DNA of 64,000 bases from Gemmatimonadota bacterium. GTDB lineage: Bacteria; Gemmatimonadota; Gemmatimonadetes; Longimicrobiales; Gaopeijiaceae. The stretch's first letter is position 1. The number at the start of each line of letters is the position of its first letter. The translations under genes were made by a program, and so were the position numbers. The DNA is taken from positions 1 to 64,000 of the forward strand of contig VGVR01000017.1 in the NCBI GenBank assembly GCA_016873995.1, in the 5' to 3' direction. Shown here piece after piece: positions 61,269 to 64,000 of the stretch. The notes beneath the pieces are model-generated. The model saw only the letters and a program-made list of their open reading frames with translations. It ran no database searches and was not told where the DNA came from.

Positions 61269-63808
61269 TCGCCCCTCAACGCTGTCGCTGGCGACGTGCG
61301 TGCAATGCGCCACGCCGGGTAGAGGCCGGCCAGGAGTGCGGCGATGACGGCGAGTGCCACGGCCTGCGCCAGGACCATCGGTCCGAGCTGCAAGTCCAGG
61401 GTCCATCCGAACGAGCGCTTGTTGATTACGAAGATCATCACGGCGGAGAGCACGATTCCCATCGGCACGGCCAGCGCTCCAGAGACGAGCCCCATCAGAC
61501 CAGTCTGGGTGAGCACCAGCCGGCGCAGCTCCGCCGGCTCGAGCCCCCATGCGCGCATGGCGCCGAGCTCGCGAGCGCGCTCGAGCTCGAGTGCCATGAG
61601 CGCCGACAGCACGCCGACGAACGCGACCACGAACGCGAGCAGACGGAGTACCGCGGTGACCTGGAAGGTGCGGTCGAAGACGTCGAGCGACGCGCTGCGC
61701 AGCACGTCGTTGGTGCGCGCGATCACGGTGAGGCCGGGGGGCACGAGGTCGAGCAGATCGCGCACGACGGACTCCGAGTCCGCGCCGGCCGCGAGGAAGA
61801 GCGCGAGCGACGTGACGCCCGTGTCGTCGAAGTATTGGTCGTACAGCGATCGGGATACGATGACCGCGCCCTGGTCGGAGCCGTAGTCGTAGAAGACGCC
61901 GAGCACGGGGATGGTGCGTGGACCCGCCGGGGTGGGGAGGTCGACTACGTTGCCGGTGCCGACGCCGCGGCGGAACGAGAACTGCTCGGACACCAGCGCA
62001 CCCTCGCCGCGACGGAAGGCGCTCATGATTGCATCGGCACCGCCGTCGATGAACTGGAAGGTCTCCTCGGCGCGCGGGTCGAGCGCGAGCGCCACGAGCC
62101 GGAACGCACCGGCCTCGTCGGTGAGGTCGGTGCCGCGATAGGTGCTGTGCCCGGCGACCTCGGGGTGCCCGACGAACGCATCCATCAGGTCGGGCGGCAG
62201 CGTCCCGGATGCGCGCGAGGCCGTCGGGCCGGGGAGGGACACGTAGACGTCTGCCTGCAGCGTCGAGTCCAGCCAGCGCTCGAGCGTGCCGCGGAAGCTC
62301 TGGATCATGACGCCGAGCCCGACGGTCACGGAAACCGCGACGGCCAGGGCAGCGATCGCGGGCGCCGTGCGGCTGAGCGAGCGCACCACACCGCGCGCGG
62401 CGACGAGGCCCAGGGATCCCGAAATCTGGCGCAGGACCGGCCGCACTAGGTGCACCAAGCCGACTGCTCCGGCGGGCGTGAGCATGGCGAGGCCGCCCAC
62501 GATGAGCAGGAGCGCGGCGAAGCTCACGCCGAGGCTGCGTGTGGGGACGACCACGAGCAGCGAGCCGCCTACCAGCCCCAACACGCCCAGCGCCGCCGCG
62601 CGCGCAAGAGTCCTCCTCGACTTCGCCTCGCGCTCGGAGCGGAGCAGAGCCAGCCGCGGCTCGGACGAGGCCTCCTCGAGCGCAGCCGGGAGCGCGGCGA
62701 GCAGCGTCGCCGCCACGCCCAGGGCGGCAGCCTTTGCCAGCAAGAGCGGATCCACGCGGATCCCCTCGACGGAGACCACGAAGTAGAGGTCGTTGATGGT
62801 GCGTGTGACGAGCCTGACCAGGCCACGCCCGAGCACCACGCCGACCGCGAGCCCGATGGCGGATCCACTCACGCCGATCCAGGTGGCCTCGCTCAGGATC
62901 ATGCGCAGGATTTCTCCTCGCGTGACCCCGAGCGCGCGTAACATGCCGAGCAGCGCCCGCCGCTGCACCACGGAGAAGGTCACCGCGTTGTAGATCAAGA
63001 ACATTCCGAAGACGAGCGCGAGCAGACTGAGCGCGGTGAGGTTGACGTCGAAGGCATCGATCATCCCCGCCATCACCTCGGCGCGGGTGCCGGCGGGCGC
63101 CAGCGTCTCGCCGGGCGAGAGGAGCGCACGCACGCGCGGGAATCGGTCGGCTGAATCCGCGGCGGATACCAGCAGGTCGATGCGCGTGAGTGTGCCCGCG
63201 GCCTCCAGCACGTCCTGCGCAGTCGCGATATCCATGAGGAGCACGTCGGCGAGGCCCGCCCGCGCGAGCTCGTCACCGGGCTCGATCGTGCCCACGACGC
63301 GGAGCTGGCGCGTGCGGCCGCCGACGAGCAGCGGGAGCGCTCCGCCGGGCACGACTCCCGCGCGGGCGGCTGTCGCCGCCGAGAGGACGACCGCGCCGGG
63401 CGTCGTGACGAACGCTCCGACATCCAACTCGGCCGGTCCACCCACCACGAACGGTCGGAACGGGCCCTCCGAGAACGGATCGATGCCGAGGATGCGGAGC
63501 GCCAGCCCGGGAAGCCGCGGCGACGACGCGAAGCCTTCGACGACCGGGGCGGCGGCCCGCACGCCCGCTTCGGTGCGAAGGCGAAGGAGGAGCCCCTCGC
63601 CCAGTGCCCCCGCGTCACCGACGATCTGATGCGTCGCCCGGCCGGACACCATCTCCGCGGAAACCCGGAACGCGTTCCGTGCGCTTTGGGTCGCGAGGTC
63701 GATCGAGAGGACGACCGCGACCCCGAGCGCGACCCCGACCACCGAGAGCACGAGCTGTGCGCGGTGGTGGAGGAGATGGCGCACGCTCGACTTGGTGAGC
63801 AGCCTCAC
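61265..63808 (-). CDS. FtsX-family ABC transporter permease
   Basis: An 847-aa permease with two FtsX-type membrane blocks, as in LolC/E- and AttF/G-like exporters. The first helix is AQLVLSVVGVALGVAVVLSIDLA, a large periplasmic part follows, then ALSLLALVFGMFLIYNAVTFSVVQRRALLGMLRALG and, at the end, RELGAMRAWGLEPAELRRLVLTQTG with the final helices. It overlaps the ATPase stop upstream (ATGA, 63805-63808) and the lipocalin-like start downstream, so the three genes are translated together. Role: export or outer-membrane sorting of a hydrophobic compound, inferred. Confidence 0.9.
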   Translation of the reverse strand: MRLLTKSSVRHLLHHRAQLVLSVVGVALGVAVVLSIDLATQSARNAFRVSAEMVSGRATHQIVGDAGALGEGLLLRLRTEAGVRAAAPVVEGFASSPRLPGLALRILGIDPFSEGPFRPFVVGGPAELDVGAFVTTPGAVVLSAATAARAGVVPGGALPLLVGGRTRQLRVVGTIEPGDELARAGLADVLLMDIATAQDVLEAAGTLTRIDLLVSAADSADRFPRVRALLSPGETLAPAGTRAEVMAGMIDAFDVNLTALSLLALVFGMFLIYNAVTFSVVQRRALLGMLRALGVTRGEILRMILSEATWIGVSGSAIGLAVGVVLGRGLVRLVTRTINDLYFVVSVEGIRVDPLLLAKAAALGVAATLLAALPAALEEASSEPRLALLRSEREAKSRRTLARAAALGVLGLVGGSLLVVVPTRSLGVSFAALLLIVGGLAMLTPAGAVGLVHLVRPVLRQISGSLGLVAARGVVRSLSRTAPAIAALAVAVSVTVGLGVMIQSFRGTLERWLDSTLQADVYVSLPGPTASRASGTLPPDLMDAFVGHPEVAGHSTYRGTDLTDEAGAFRLVALALDPRAEETFQFIDGGADAIMSAFRRGEGALVSEQFSFRRGVGTGNVVDLPTPAGPRTIPVLGVFYDYGSDQGAVIVSRSLYDQYFDDTGVTSLALFLAAGADSESVVRDLLDLVPPGLTVIARTNDVLRSASLDVFDRTFQVTAVLRLLAFVVAFVGVLSALMALELERARELGAMRAWGLEPAELRRLVLTQTGLMGLVSGALAVPMGIVLSAVMIFVINKRSFGWTLDLQLGPMVLAQAVALAVIAALLAGLYPAWRIARTSPATALRGE

Positions 63809-64000
63809 CGCGACTCCTCGAGCAAGCGTCCATGATCGAGTCGCACCACGCGGTCCATGCGGGAGGCGAGCACGCGCGAGTGCGTGACGACGATCAGCGT
63901 GCCGCGCTCCCCTGCGACCATGTCCGCGAGCAGATGGGCCACCTGGGCAGCCATGTCTTCATCGAGGTTGCCGGTCGGTTCGTCTGCGAGCACCAGTGCG
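63805..64000 (-). CDS. ABC transporter ATP-binding protein, C-terminal part
   Basis: The right window edge cuts this gene; only its last 65 codons are present. ALVLADEPTGNLD is the Walker B and D-loop, VVTHSR the switch His. The gene overlaps the permease by four bases. It is a LolD/MacB-type ATPase that should power the FtsX permease and lipocalin-like lipoprotein downstream. Confidence 0.92.
   Translation of the reverse strand, partial: ALVLADEPTGNLDEDMAAQVAHLLADMVAGERGTLIVVTHSRVLASRMDRVVRLDHGRLLEESR

Overview
The window is 64 kb of GC-rich bacterial chromosome with no rRNA, tRNA, CRISPR array, phage genes or complete insertion sequence that I could find. The gene content suggests a Gemmatimonadota-like (less likely Acidobacteriota-like) free-living or symbiotic heterotroph. 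The main clues are an ADOP-type macrolide-exporter-like permease, two DUF5916/carbohydrate-binding-family-9-like outer-membrane proteins, a Ser/Thr kinase joined to a TolB-like propeller, YagRST-type molybdenum hydroxylase subunits, many lipoproteins and many Sec/Tat signal peptides. This placement is inferred from gene families, not from a marker gene.

Layout. 0-8 kb: start of an SPFH-type protein, a secreted amidase and the ADOP permease on the minus strand, then a DUF4139 protein and a lipoprotein on the plus strand, with a decayed M1-peptidase tail. 8-18 kb: kinase-propeller gene, DinB-like protein, a three-subunit molybdenum hydroxylase operon, a secreted barrel-like gene and 5-aminolevulinate synthase. 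18-28 kb: a secreted protein of unknown function, a sulfur-trafficking cassette (rhodanese, YeeE/YedE, TusA, SGNH-like lipoprotein), an NHL-type propeller, a DUF5916 protein and MetA. 28-37 kb: a Phd/PIN toxin-antitoxin pair, a PHP-like secreted protein, a small zinc-ribbon protein, two sodium:solute symporters and an APC permease, then a second Phd/PIN pair. 37-46 kb: di-heme cytochrome, second DUF5916 protein, thioredoxin-like/propeller protein with an M19 dipeptidase, and a fused ATP sulfurylase/APS kinase. 46-56 kb: aldo/keto reductase, a two-gene nucleotidyltransferase module, a PQQ dehydrogenase with a cytochrome domain, a TIM-barrel isomerase-like protein, an alpha/beta hydrolase coupled to an enoyl-CoA hydratase, and pyruvate phosphate dikinase. 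56-64 kb: DUF2911 protein, two coupled lipoproteins, a nitronate monooxygenase-like protein, and an ABC exporter operon (lipocalin-like lipoprotein, FtsX-type permease, ATPase) that runs off the right edge.

The most striking feature is that four otherwise intact genes carry a single in-frame stop: the kinase-propeller (TAG, 9340), the secreted barrel (TAA, 15948), 5-aminolevulinate synthase (TAG, 16986) and a large lipoprotein (TAG, 58357). In each case homologous-looking sequence continues in the same frame. Where the expected residue can be guessed (Glu in ALAS, probably Tyr in the barrel, probably Glu in the lipoprotein), one G:C to T:A change explains it. TAG also ends many genes at their natural ends here, so general codon reassignment is unlikely. 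Real decay, a G-to-T artefact or leaky readthrough remain open.

Functionally, the window points to aerobic heterotrophy (PQQ dehydrogenase, cytochrome c, molybdenum hydroxylase), peptide and amide turnover (amidase, M19 dipeptidase, APC and SSS transporters), sulfur assimilation (Sat-CysC, MetA, sulfur cassette) and PEP/pyruvate interconversion. Three small toxin-antitoxin-like modules sit between the metabolic operons.
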